A DNA stretch of 64,000 nucleotides from Aminipila terrae (GTDB lineage Bacteria > Bacillota > Clostridia > Peptostreptococcales > Anaerovoracaceae). Positions 9,774 through 18,276 of this stretch are shown here, piece by piece. A program made the position numbers and the translations under genes. Under the pieces are notes generated by a model. The model was not told the DNA's origin. It worked only from the letters and a program-made list of their open reading frames with translations, and searched no databases. The stretch spans positions 2,418,001-2,482,000 of the forward strand of contig NZ_CP047591.1 of the NCBI RefSeq assembly GCF_010120715.1. Direction: 5' to 3'. Each line of letters opens with the position of its first letter. Position 1 is the first letter of the stretch.

Positions 9774-10646
9774 ATGAAAAAAGTTTTATTACCAGATGGT
9801 TCTTCAATGCCACAGCTGGGTCAGGGGACATGGCTCATGGGAGAAGAGGATAACAACTTTGAAAAAGAAGTAAAAAGTCTTAAATATGGTATTGAATTAG
9901 GATTAAATCTCATTGATACTGCAGAAATGTATGGTGATGGGAAAGCGGAAAACATTACTGGGAACGCAATAAAAACATTCAGGAGACAAGATGTTTATCT
10001 GGTAAGTAAGGTCATGCCTGAAAATGCAAATAGAAAACAGATATATAAAAGCATCGAAAAAAGTCTTAAAATGCTGGGCACAGACTACATTGATATGTAT
10101 CTGCTCCATTGGAGGGAAAATGCAGATCTTGCTGAAGTGGTTTATTGTATGGAAGATTTAATAGAAAAGAGAAAAATAAAAAGATGGGGGGTTTCTAATT
10201 TTGATGTGGAAGACATGGAAGATTTATGGAAAGTCTCAGATGGAAAGAGGTGCAGTATTAATCAAATATTATATAACCTGGGGACAAGAGGAATAGAATA
10301 TGATTTAATGGAGTGGCAGCGTGAAAGAAAAATTCCTTTTATGGCTTATAGTCCGGTGGGACAGGCGGGAGCATTAATCACCCAGGATGGTATGTCAAAA
10401 GCAATGCTGATGAAAGATAAAAATGTGAAAGAAGTAGCAGCAAAGTATGGGATATCTGTTGTACAGCTGTTATTGGCATTTGTCCTGAGATTCGATGATA
10501 TGGTTGCAATCCCCAAAGCTGTTAAGTCAGAACATATTGAAGAAAATGAAATAGCAGGAAGAATCGTTTTATCTGAACAGGATGTGGAACAACTTTCAAG
10601 ATCTTTTCCTGCTCCACAGAAAAAAGTAACCATGGAAAAATATTAG
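9774..10646 (+). CDS. Aldo/keto reductase
   Basis: A cytoplasmic NAD(P)H-dependent (alpha/beta)8-barrel reductase of about 290 residues, interconverting aldehydes or ketones and alcohols. The catalytic tetrad is visible: Asp and Tyr in IDTAEMYG, Lys in LVSKVMP, His in LLHWR. The cofactor loop near the C-terminus reads AIPKAVKSEHIEEN. The start ATG at 9774 is set by GGAGG five bases upstream; the frame also has GTG at 9762 and ATG at 9771. It is divergent from the AraC-type regulator and convergent with the PocR regulator. A role in reducing an aldehyde made by the nearby glycyl radical enzyme is plausible but inferred. The gene ends in TAG inside a terminator stem. Confidence 0.88.
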   Translation: MKKVLLPDGSSMPQLGQGTWLMGEEDNNFEKEVKSLKYGIELGLNLIDTAEMYGDGKAENITGNAIKTFRRQDVYLVSKVMPENANRKQIYKSIEKSLKMLGTDYIDMYLLHWRENADLAEVVYCMEDLIEKRKIKRWGVSNFDVEDMEDLWKVSDGKRCSINQILYNLGTRGIEYDLMEWQRERKIPFMAYSPVGQAGALITQDGMSKAMLMKDKNVKEVAAKYGISVVQLLLAFVLRFDDMVAIPKAVKSEHIEENEIAGRIVLSEQDVEQLSRSFPAPQKKVTMEKY

Positions 10647-10665
10647 GATTTTTTCATGGTTACTT
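10624..10665. terminator. Bidirectional terminator
   Basis: AAGTAACCATG (10624-10634) pairs with CATGGTTACTT (10655-10665), extended inward by A and T runs. The hairpin contains the last codons of the aldo/keto reductase and sits between two convergent genes. Confidence 0.65.
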
Positions 10666-10669
10666 GAAA

Positions 10670-11974
10670 TTATTTTTGGATTTCCAGTTCTGGATTTACC
10701 ATGGAATTTGTGCTTCGATATTGTTTTGGAGTAACTCCTTTGGCCTTTTTAAAAACTTTGGTAAAATAGCTTTGATCATCGAATCCTGCGGATAATGATA
10801 TATCAATAATGCTTAAATTGGTGGTTGATAAAAGTTCACTGGCCCGTTCAATCTTTAATGCATTTAAGTAGTCCGTGAATGTAACCCCCATTTCATGTTT
10901 AAATAAAGTTGAAAAGTAAGAGGCATTTACATGCAGATTCTGCTCAATATCTTTTAAAGTAATTTTTTCACTGTAATGTTTATTGATGAATTGCAGTGCT
11001 TTTGCAATTATCTGAGAGTGTCCGTTATAAATAGATGTCAGCATATTTTTAGTAATAAGCTCTATGATGGTTTCTGAAATGGTCAAAAGCTCAGGAAAGG
11101 TTGCAGCTTCACTTAGTTTATTAATAACATCCAGATCGGTGTCTAATATTTTATTGATATTTTTTTCATTCTCATTTGCAATTCGGATGATAATAGCAAA
11201 CAGCCACAGAGATTTAGCCTTAATACCTTCCAGATCGCCCACTTCAAGGATTGAAAATTTATTTAACAGCTCTTTGACATTTTCCTTAGCTGCATTAATC
11301 TGACCTCCGGTTACGTTATTTATCAGTACGTTTTCCAAATCATAGGGATATTCCATAGGATTCAGTGTTTTCTTATATTTTTGGATATCCGCACTAATCT
11401 GATTCTGCTGGCTGTACTGGTTCCTGAGGGCACTATAATCATTACTGTCAGAAACAGCTGTAATAATACAATTATAAAGCAGAAGTGCAATTTGAGAAAC
11501 CTGATTGGGATGATATACTTTCATTTTATTGGCAAACATTTTTGCCATAGAAAGAGAGGTGTCATTAAGGCTGTTGAGAGTGGAAAAATTATTGGCTGTG
11601 CTGCTTCTTAGCTCTCCCATGACAATAGGACCAGCGATAAAATATCCCACAAAGACTTCATCGATAATCAGGGAAGTGGCAATGTTTGTAAGACCTGATT
11701 TACAAAGGAATATATAGGGCTCGCCCAGTCTTGATGCAAACTGACCTGAGGATGCCAGGTTTCGCCTGCAAGGTCCAGAGCATTCTTTATAAACTTCAAA
11801 AAAATTGCAGATTTTATCATCAGCTTTGAATTCTTTTACGATTTCGTTGTTATTATTAAAATAAGTGACGGCAATCCCGGTAATATCTGAGAAAGCCTCA
11901 ATAGAGCTGCTCAGGTACTCTGAAAGAGTTTCTCCGTTGGGTTTATCTAAATTAGGAATAACAAAATTCTTCAT
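10670..11974 (-). CDS. PocR sensory domain + AraC helix-turn-helix regulator
   Basis: A transcription factor of 434 residues. The N-terminal PocR ligand-binding domain spans about residues 15-160, with the cysteine pair of CSGPCRRNL and a CKSGL motif. A helical linker follows, then a C-terminal AraC-type HTH (about 325-425: ITLKDIEQNLHV, IIDISLSAGFDDQSYF). PocR domains bind small hydrocarbon derivatives such as 1,2-propanediol. The ATG at 11974 has GGAG seven bases upstream; an upstream TTG in the same frame is less likely. It is divergent from the methylamine operon, which makes it the prime candidate regulator of that operon, though it could instead serve the glycyl radical cluster. Confidence 0.88.
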   Translation of the reverse strand: MKNFVIPNLDKPNGETLSEYLSSSIEAFSDITGIAVTYFNNNNEIVKEFKADDKICNFFEVYKECSGPCRRNLASSGQFASRLGEPYIFLCKSGLTNIATSLIIDEVFVGYFIAGPIVMGELRSSTANNFSTLNSLNDTSLSMAKMFANKMKVYHPNQVSQIALLLYNCIITAVSDSNDYSALRNQYSQQNQISADIQKYKKTLNPMEYPYDLENVLINNVTGGQINAAKENVKELLNKFSILEVGDLEGIKAKSLWLFAIIIRIANENEKNINKILDTDLDVINKLSEAATFPELLTISETIIELITKNMLTSIYNGHSQIIAKALQFINKHYSEKITLKDIEQNLHVNASYFSTLFKHEMGVTFTDYLNALKIERASELLSTTNLSIIDISLSAGFDDQSYFTKVFKKAKGVTPKQYRSTNSMVNPELEIQK

Positions 11975-11993
11975 TCTTATCTCCAATAAAAAG

Positions 11994-12031
11994 TTCTAAA
12001 TATATAAAAATAATTCTAAATTTTATAAAAA
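11994..12031. repeat. Two direct repeats upstream of the PocR regulator
   Basis: TTCTAAATATATAAAAAT (from 11994) and TTCTAAATTTTATAAAAAT (from 12014) are near-identical and offset by 20 bases. AraC-type proteins typically bind direct repeats about two helical turns apart. The site lies 20-57 bases upstream of the regulator's start codon, so autoregulation is the simple reading. The remaining 250 bases up to 12282 hold the leader of the methylamine operon. I found no clear sigma-54 site or cobalamin riboswitch there. Confidence 0.4.
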
Positions 12032-12281
12032 TTTTCACTTGAATTGTAGCATAAACAATAGGAAAATACAATATATAAAGATTTAAGTAAAAATCAGAGG
12101 CAGAAAAGTTATCCTCACAGGGACAGTGCATAGCACAAACTCCTGTTTTTTGAGGGTTTACAAAAATATCACTAAAATTACTAAAATGCTTTATATATCC
12201 TACCTGTTGATAACTAGTAAAATAAAATTACAGGTATAGTTTATTTGAATTTGCTTTTAATTTTAATTGGAGGTAACAAAA

Positions 12282-12932
12282 ATGAGTAAAGAAGCAATTA
12301 TGGAAGCTGCGAAACAGTCGATTGTTGAAGCAGACGAAGATATGGCCATGGAAGCATTAGCAAATGCTGAAGCAGAAGGGGTTGATCTTGTTGAATTGTT
12401 AAGCCACGGATACAGTGCAGGAATGAAAGAGCTGGGAGATCTTTTCGGAATGGGAGAGATATTTCTACCAGAGTTAATTTTTGCAACAGAAGTTATGAAG
12501 ACCGTAAGTGCTGAAATAGAAAGCAAGATGGATATGTCAGAAATAAAGTCCAATGGAACATTAGTTATTGGAACTGTAGAAGGTGATGTCCATGATATCG
12601 GTAAAGGAATCGTTGCTTCTCTGGTTAAAACTAATGGCGTTGAAGTATATGATCTGGGAAGAGAAGTTCCGGCTCAGAAGTTTGTAGATGCTGCAATTGA
12701 ACACAATGCACAATTTGTAGGAAGCAGCGCCCTGCTTACTACTACCATGACTGTTCAGAAAGACATTGAAGATGCACTGAAAGCTGCCGGAATCAGAGAC
12801 AAGGTTAAGACCATGGTAGGAGGAGCTCCGGTAACAAACAGATGGGCAGAAAAGATTGGTGCGGATGCTTACTGTGAAGATGCTTCTGATACTGTTAACT
12901 TTATCTTAAAATGGATTGAAGAACTGCAATAA
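12282..12932 (+). CDS. mttC: Methylamine corrinoid protein (MttC/MtbC-like)
   Basis: A 216-residue cobalamin-binding methyl carrier, cytoplasmic. An N-terminal four-helix cap (residues 1-85) precedes a Rossmann B12 domain. GDVHDIGKG supplies the lower axial histidine, and GSSALLTTTM and MVGGAPVT line the nucleotide tail pocket. It accepts methyl from MttB or MtbB as methyl-cob(III)alamin and passes it on. The ATG at 12282 follows TTGGAGG with eight bases of spacing; the open frame begins earlier, at that site. It heads the operon with mttB and mtbB. Whether it serves trimethylamine, dimethylamine or both cannot be told; mttB comes directly after it, hence the symbol. Confidence 0.9.
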   Translation: MSKEAIMEAAKQSIVEADEDMAMEALANAEAEGVDLVELLSHGYSAGMKELGDLFGMGEIFLPELIFATEVMKTVSAEIESKMDMSEIKSNGTLVIGTVEGDVHDIGKGIVASLVKTNGVEVYDLGREVPAQKFVDAAIEHNAQFVGSSALLTTTMTVQKDIEDALKAAGIRDKVKTMVGGAPVTNRWAEKIGADAYCEDASDTVNFILKWIEELQ

Positions 12933-12962
12933 TAACTCAACTGTTATAGAGGAGGTTACATA

Positions 12963-14450
12963 ATGGCTAAATTTACCCACGAGACTGACATATATGGGTA
13001 TTGCGTTCTGAGAAATGAAGACTTGGATGCAATTCATGAAGCCACTCTGGATCTGATGGAAACTTACGGACTTCAGATTCATGGAAAAGAAGCCTTGAAC
13101 ATTTACGCTGGTGCAGGATGTGAAGTAGACTATGAGAACGACAGAGTTAAATTTCCAAGAAACTTAGTTATTGATTCAATCGAAGCATGCCCCGCAGAGT
13201 TTACCCTTTGCGGCAGAGATCCTAAAAATGACACTCTCGTTGGTGGCAAGAGAGTTGCTTATAAGAACTTTGGTACGGGCGTATTTATTATTGATCCATA
13301 TACCCACAAAATTAGAGAAACGACCAAGCAGGATTTGTGTGATGTAGCCAGATTCTGTGATGCAATGGAGGCCTGTGATGTTTTTTCCATTGCAGTAACA
13401 GCAGGAGATGTGAATCAGAAAGTAAGATCCCTTCATGAAGCAGAGGCAGTTCTTAACAACCTGACGAAGAATTTTGCTCATGATCTGGAAGGCATAAAGA
13501 ACACAAAGAGATTTATAGACATGGCAGCTGCCATTCAGGGCGGATACGACAAACTAAGAGAAAGACCAATCATCACTATGGGAGCATGTCCAAACAGCCC
13601 GCTGGAAATTAATGAAAACGAAACAAGCATTATCAAATTGTCAGCAGAATACGGTCTGCCTATTGATATTTTATCAATGGGGCTTTGCGGAGGAACTACT
13701 CCTGCAACTCTGGCCGGAACACTGGTATGTACAAATGCTGAAATTCTGGGAGGAATTGTTCTGGCTCAGATTATTAATAAAGGAAATCCTATTCTATACG
13801 GAACTTCCACTACTATTATGGATATGAAGACTGCTCAGTCTCCTGTGGGTGCTCCCGAGCACGCCATGTGCGGAGCCGCAGTGGGTCAGATTGGCCATTA
13901 CTATGGCATTCCTACTAATGTAGGGGGCACTTAGGGGGACAGTAAGTGCCTGGATGAACAGTTAGGTCATGAAAAAACGCTGACCAATCTGTTGCCGGCA
14001 GTTACTGGCAGTAATGTAATCTATGGAATGGGAATGCTGGAAATGGGTATGACTATGAGCTATGAGCAACTGCTTATTGACCAGGAAATCGTGAAGATGA
14101 CCAGAAGAATTCTTCAGGGTATCCCGGTAAATAAGGACACACTTGCTCTGGATGTAATTAAAGCAGTAGGACCTGCTGGAAATTATCTGGCCCAGAAGCA
14201 TACAAGAAAATATATGAGGCAGGAACTTTCCACTACCAACCTGATTAATCGCAGAATGCGGGAAAATTGGGAAGCCAACGGTTCCAAATCAATGGATCAG
14301 GTGGCAAATGAACAGGCTAGGAATATCCTGGAGAATTACAAAGTTACTCCGCTTCCAGATGATGTTAAGAAGAGGATTCATGATATCGTATTGGAAGGTG
14401 AAGAGGAAGCTGAAGAATTAGCTAAGTTCAAAGCAAAGAAGCAAATATAA
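12963..14450 (+). CDS. mttB: Trimethylamine:corrinoid methyltransferase, with pyrrolysine
   Basis: This enzyme demethylates trimethylamine to dimethylamine and methylates the partner corrinoid. The reading frame is interrupted by one TAG at 13932-13934 (residue 324) and continues open for 171 codons of clear MttB sequence. The context reads NVGGT-TAG-GDSKCLDEQLGHEK, the position of pyrrolysine in methanogen MttB. Full length is 495 residues, normal for the family. The residues after the amber (DSK, DEQ, GHEKTLT) are conserved MttB sequence, so this is decoding and not a broken gene. AGGAGG precedes the ATG, 30 bases after mttC. Five-G runs flank the TAG, but the frame is intact on both sides. 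Confidence 0.95.
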
Positions 14451-14478
14451 TATTAATCTATATGAAAGGATGAAAGAT

Positions 14479-15885
14479 ATGAGTGAACAAAAAAAATTCT
14501 TCACACGTATGGGCGATGGTTCCATTGTTTATATGACTGAAGAAGAAATCAGGGCTGACATCAAAGAAGGTATCGAAGATGCAGTTCGCAGAGGAAAAAT
14601 TGATCCACTTACAGATGCTGAAACAGAACACCTTTACGAAATCGTGACTATGCCAGGAAATATTGTAGGCGTTACTCCAGGAATGGAAGTTGTTTCTTCA
14701 AATGATTCAGGATCAGATAAAATCAACACGAAATGCGGTATCCCTACATCAAGAGATACAAACTCTATGATTCATGAGAGAGTTTTAGGTGCTGATTCTG
14801 TAGACATTGGATATAGTGACTATAACTATAAAACAGTTAAAGGCGTTGCAAAGAGAGAGGCAACAATCCTGAAGCAGGCATTAGGAAGATGTACCATGCC
14901 GCTTTTCTACGGAGCTATGCCTAATCTGGGATTCTATACTAAGCCAGATGGTCCTGTTGACAACTGGGCAGTATTACTTCCTGAAGGAAAAATACAGGAA
15001 GCCATGGCTGCACAGGAAGAGGCCGTGGATCACGCAGTAAGAGACATTGTTTATGTTGCAGAGCAGATGAATGATGTGGGAGCTGATGGCTTCATGCTGG
15101 ATACATCCGGAGCTGCAGGAGATGCTGACTTCTTAGTATCATTAAAAGCAACTGAAATAATCAGAGAAAAATTCCCTGAAATGCCAGTAGAAATTGGTAT
15201 GGCAGGTGAGTTCGTTCTGGGAATGCATGGTAAGTTAAAATATAACGGGCAGAGACTGGCAGGATTATATCCTCATAAGCAGGTTAAGCTTGTTGAAGAA
15301 GCTGGAGCAAGTATCTTCGGTGTAGTAGTAAATACCAACTGTAACAAATCATTCCCTTGGAACATTGCAAGAGTATGTACTTTCGTTAAAGCTTGTACAG
15401 ATGTTGCAAATATCCCGGTTCATGCAAATGCAGGAATGGGTGTATGTGGTATCCCAATGTGTGAAAATCTTCCGGCAGATGTCGTATCAAGAGCAGATAA
15501 GGCATTAATTGAGATCGGCAAGATTGACGGATTGTAGATAGGCGTAGGCGATCCTTTAGGTGCTGAAGCTGCACACGCTCTAGCCGCTTGTATGGGTGGT
15601 ACACGCACTGCCGGAGATCTGGTAATGCGTTTACAACTAGCTAAGAAGATGAAAATCAACGAGGCGAAAGCATACGTGGCAGAGAAGCTTGGAGTATCTT
15701 TAGAAGAATTATGCGACGTTGTTACAATGTCAGAAAAGAGAGAGGAACTGGGACTGGGATTAGCTCACGTGGAACCATGTGCAAAAGCAAATGCAGGAAT
15801 GGAAGCAAAATTCAGAATCCAGGAACTTCTTGGAATCCAGGTAAACTCTGTAGAGAGATTTAAGGAAAGAGCTGGATTGAAATAA
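14479..15885 (+). CDS. mtbB: Dimethylamine:corrinoid methyltransferase, with pyrrolysine
   Basis: This enzyme transfers one methyl of dimethylamine to a corrinoid protein. The sequence matches MtbB along its length: RMGDGS near the start, PLFYGAMPNLG, GADGFMLDTSGAAGDAD and IPVHANAGMGVCGIPM. A single in-frame TAG at 15535-15537 (residue 353) sits in KIDGL-TAG-IGVGDPLG, the known pyrrolysine site of MtbB. Another 116 codons follow to TAA, for 468 residues in total. The ATG at 14479 has AAAGGA eight bases upstream; an ATG at 14470 in the same frame overlaps that site. It is third in the operon after mttC and mttB. No monomethylamine enzyme (MtmB) is present in the window. Confidence 0.96.
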
Positions 15886-15957
15886 TCTGCAAGGAGTAGA
15901 TTTATTTCACGGCTTACACTTAATGAATTTACAGAAAAGATATAAGTATTGAATGAC

Positions 15958-15996
15958 ATGCAGGATAGGTTTGCAAGGAGTAAAACTATCCTGCAT
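15958..15996 (+). other. Hairpin with a Shine-Dalgarno-like loop
   Basis: ATGCAGGATAG (15958-15968) and CTATCCTGCAT (15986-15996) form a perfect 11-bp stem around a 17-base loop that contains AAGGAG. No T run follows, so it is not a classical terminator. TGCAAGGAGTA from the loop also occurs at 15888-15898, just after mtbB. The remainder of the 285-base gap before the next gene holds no open frame that I can support. Confidence 0.5.
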
Positions 15997-16170
15997 ATTA
16001 AAAGTTAATAATAGTCAGAATGCTCAAAAAATATGCGCAATTCAAATATCCTGTCTCTGAAATAGATAATACTTATAGCAAACTTCTGAAAACTATGGTA
16101 AAATATTTAGGCATGAAATAGATAGTTATTTTACCATTAACGGCTAACAATGATTTTAGGAGGCGCAAAT

Positions 16171-16851
16171 TTGGAAAAGCAGGAATTGTTAAATAAAGCA
16201 AAAGAGGCAATTGTGGATGCAGATGAAGAAAAGGCATTTAGTATCATTTCTGAAGCAAAAAAACAGAATGTTAATCTTTTGGATTTACTGCTGGCTGGAT
16301 TTGGTGCAGGAAATCAGGAAATTGGAGAGCGATTCGACAGAGGGAGTCTGTCACTTCCAGAATTAATTTATGCAGCTGAAGTTATGAAAAACGTTACGAA
16401 TACCATTTTGGAGTTGCTGGATTCTGATGAAGGTTCCAATTCTCCTTTCGTAACAAAAGGTACTGTATTACTTGCCACTGTAGCGGGAGATGTCCATGAT
16501 ATCGGAAAGGGCATCGTTGCTTCAACTTTGAGGACTGCAGGATTTGATGTAATAGACTTAGGCTGTGAGGTTCCAGTGGAAACCATACTGGAAGAAGCCA
16601 AAAAGAGAAATGTAGACATAATTGGAACAAGCGCTTTACTTACATCTACTATGGTTGAACAGAAGAAGCTGGAAAAACTTTTAGCAGAAACTGGAGAAAA
16701 GAAGAATTTTATGACCATGGTAGGAGGGGCACCTTGTACACCGAGATGGGCAAAGAAAATTGGTGCTGACGGTTATAGTGAAGATGCAGTGGATGCTGTC
16801 AAGGTGGCTGTTAAGCTGATGGAAGAAAAAAGAATGAAATTTGATTTATAG
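16171..16851 (+). CDS. mtbC: Second methylamine corrinoid protein (MtbC-like)
   Basis: A 226-residue paralogue of the corrinoid protein at 12282, with the same cap domain and B12 motifs (GDVHDIGKG, GTSALLTSTM, MVGGAPCT). I chose TTG at 16171 because AGGAGG ends seven bases before it and the resulting N-terminus aligns with the first copy; an ATG at 16150 lies upstream of that binding site. The gene ends in TAG, whose G overlaps the ribosome binding site of the next gene. That next gene starts four codons later in the same frame. The symbol reflects its closeness to the MtbA-like gene and is tentative. Confidence 0.85.
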   Translation: MEKQELLNKAKEAIVDADEEKAFSIISEAKKQNVNLLDLLLAGFGAGNQEIGERFDRGSLSLPELIYAAEVMKNVTNTILELLDSDEGSNSPFVTKGTVLLATVAGDVHDIGKGIVASTLRTAGFDVIDLGCEVPVETILEEAKKRNVDIIGTSALLTSTMVEQKKLEKLLAETGEKKNFMTMVGGAPCTPRWAKKIGADGYSEDAVDAVKVAVKLMEEKRMKFDL

Positions 16852-16863
16852 CGGAGGAATAAA

Positions 16864-18216
16864 ATGGGAAAACAACTTATATTTCAGACACTTAAACATG
16901 AACAGACAAATGAGATTCCATGGGTGCCATTTGCTGGCGTACACGTTGGAAAACTCAAAGGCTATTCGGCAGAAGAAATACTAAAAGATGAAGATAAATT
17001 AGTTGAATGCTTATTAGAAGCAAAAAAATTATATACTCCTGACGGACTTCCGATTATATTTGACCTTCAGGTTGAAGCGGAAATCCTGGGATGTGATTTG
17101 ATGTGGGCAAAAAATAACCCCCCTTCAGTAAAATCTCACCCATTGGCAGGAGAAAAAACCATTCCATGCAGCTGCAAGATTCCTACTCCTGAATCAGGAA
17201 GGCTTCCAATGATACTCTCATCAATGAGAAGAGTTAAAGAAGCCATAGGAGATGAAGTTGCACTATATGGACTTATCTGCGGACCATTTACTTTAGCTTC
17301 TCATCTGAGAGGAACAGATATTTTTATGGATATGGTGGCAGATTCAGCTTATGTAAAAGATTTGGTAAATTACTGTGCACAGGTATCAATCGCCATGGCA
17401 CAGATGTATATAGATGCGGGCATGGATGTAATTGCAGTAGTAGATCCGCTGGTATCACAGGTATCTCCAAAGCATATTGAAAAGATGCTGTCTGAAGGCT
17501 TTACTGCAGTCTTTGATTTTATACGGTCAAAGGGAGCATTTTCTTCATTCTTTGTATGCGGTAATGCTACAAAACAGATTGAAGTAATGTGCAAAATGAA
17601 TCCAGATGGAATATCTGTAGATGAAAATGTTAATCTGGCCAATGCCAAGAAAGTTACGGACCAGTACAATGTGACAATTGGAGGAAACATTCCTCTTACA
17701 ACTACAATGTTATATGGCACTCAGGAAGATAATATGAAAGGTGTTATTGATTTGATTGATTCTTTAGATCATTTTAATCTTATTGTAAGCCCTGGATGTG
17801 ATATGCCATATGATACTCCTATTGAAAACACTATTGCATGTGCTCAGGCTGTTAAGCATCCTGACAGCACCAGAAAGCTCATAGAAAACTATGAAGTAGT
17901 AGTGGACGATTCAGATGTTGAAATCCCTGATTATAAAAATCTTGATAAAGTATTAATTGAATTATTCCTGCTGGACCCTGAACAGTGTGCAGCCTGCACA
18001 TATATGCTTGCTGCGGTAGAAGATATCTATCATGAGATAAACGACATTGCAGATTATAAAGTCTATAAATATTTTATTAAAGAAGACATTGCAAGAACCA
18101 GAAAGATGGGAATCCAGAATCTACCAACCATGTGCATCAATGGAGAACAAAAATTCATTTCCATCATACCTTCCCGGGAAGAACTGATAGAAGAAATTAA
18201 AAAACATATGAAATAA
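16864..18216 (+). CDS. UroD-fold methyltransferase (MtbA/MtaA-like) with thioredoxin-like C-terminal domain
   Basis: 450 residues. Residues 1 to about 345 are a uroporphyrinogen-decarboxylase-fold methyltransferase of the MtaA/MtbA/CmuA group, which moves methyl from a corrinoid to a thiol. Zinc ligands in that group are His-x-Cys and a distant Cys. Here the first motif reads FVCGN (Phe230, Cys232), so the histidine is replaced by phenylalanine, while the second cysteine is present (SPGCD, Cys312). Residues from about 355 form a thioredoxin-like domain: strand VLIELFLLD, redox pair C375-A-A-C378, and the cis-proline loop NLPTMCING at 419-427. GGAGG precedes the ATG. Bacteria lack coenzyme M, so a thiol on its own tail or a partner, or tetrahydrofolate through another enzyme, are possible acceptors. 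Confidence 0.82.
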   Translation: MGKQLIFQTLKHEQTNEIPWVPFAGVHVGKLKGYSAEEILKDEDKLVECLLEAKKLYTPDGLPIIFDLQVEAEILGCDLMWAKNNPPSVKSHPLAGEKTIPCSCKIPTPESGRLPMILSSMRRVKEAIGDEVALYGLICGPFTLASHLRGTDIFMDMVADSAYVKDLVNYCAQVSIAMAQMYIDAGMDVIAVVDPLVSQVSPKHIEKMLSEGFTAVFDFIRSKGAFSSFFVCGNATKQIEVMCKMNPDGISVDENVNLANAKKVTDQYNVTIGGNIPLTTTMLYGTQEDNMKGVIDLIDSLDHFNLIVSPGCDMPYDTPIENTIACAQAVKHPDSTRKLIENYEVVVDDSDVEIPDYKNLDKVLIELFLLDPEQCAACTYMLAAVEDIYHEINDIADYKVYKYFIKEDIARTRKMGIQNLPTMCINGEQKFISIIPSREELIEEIKKHMK

Positions 18217-18226
18217 AGTTTAGTGG

Positions 18227-18263
18227 TAAGGTGGTAGGCCGGAAGGTTTATCACCTTATTTTT
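18227..18263 (+). terminator. Intrinsic terminator inside the island
   Basis: TAAGGTGGTA (18227-18236) pairs with TATCACCTTA (18249-18258), ten pairs with one G-U, followed by five T. It separates the methyltransferase genes from the activation and pyl genes 14 bases downstream, so it may act as a partial terminator that lowers downstream expression. Confidence 0.7.
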
Positions 18264-18276
18264 CAAAAGGAGCGCT

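Noticed and set aside
11975..12281. Cobalamin riboswitch upstream of the corrinoid genes
   Set aside because: I looked for the B12-box consensus and a long structured leader and found neither. The region is AT-rich with only short repeats.
13932..13934. TAG in mttB as a nonsense mutation or homopolymer artefact
   Set aside because: The frame is intact on both sides, the residues around it match the pyrrolysine site of MttB, mtbB has its own expected TAG, and a full pyl gene set is present.
16150..16170. ATG at 16150 as the start of the second corrinoid protein
   Set aside because: The AGGAGG binding site lies after that ATG and is properly spaced for TTG at 16171, which also matches the N-terminus of the paralogue.
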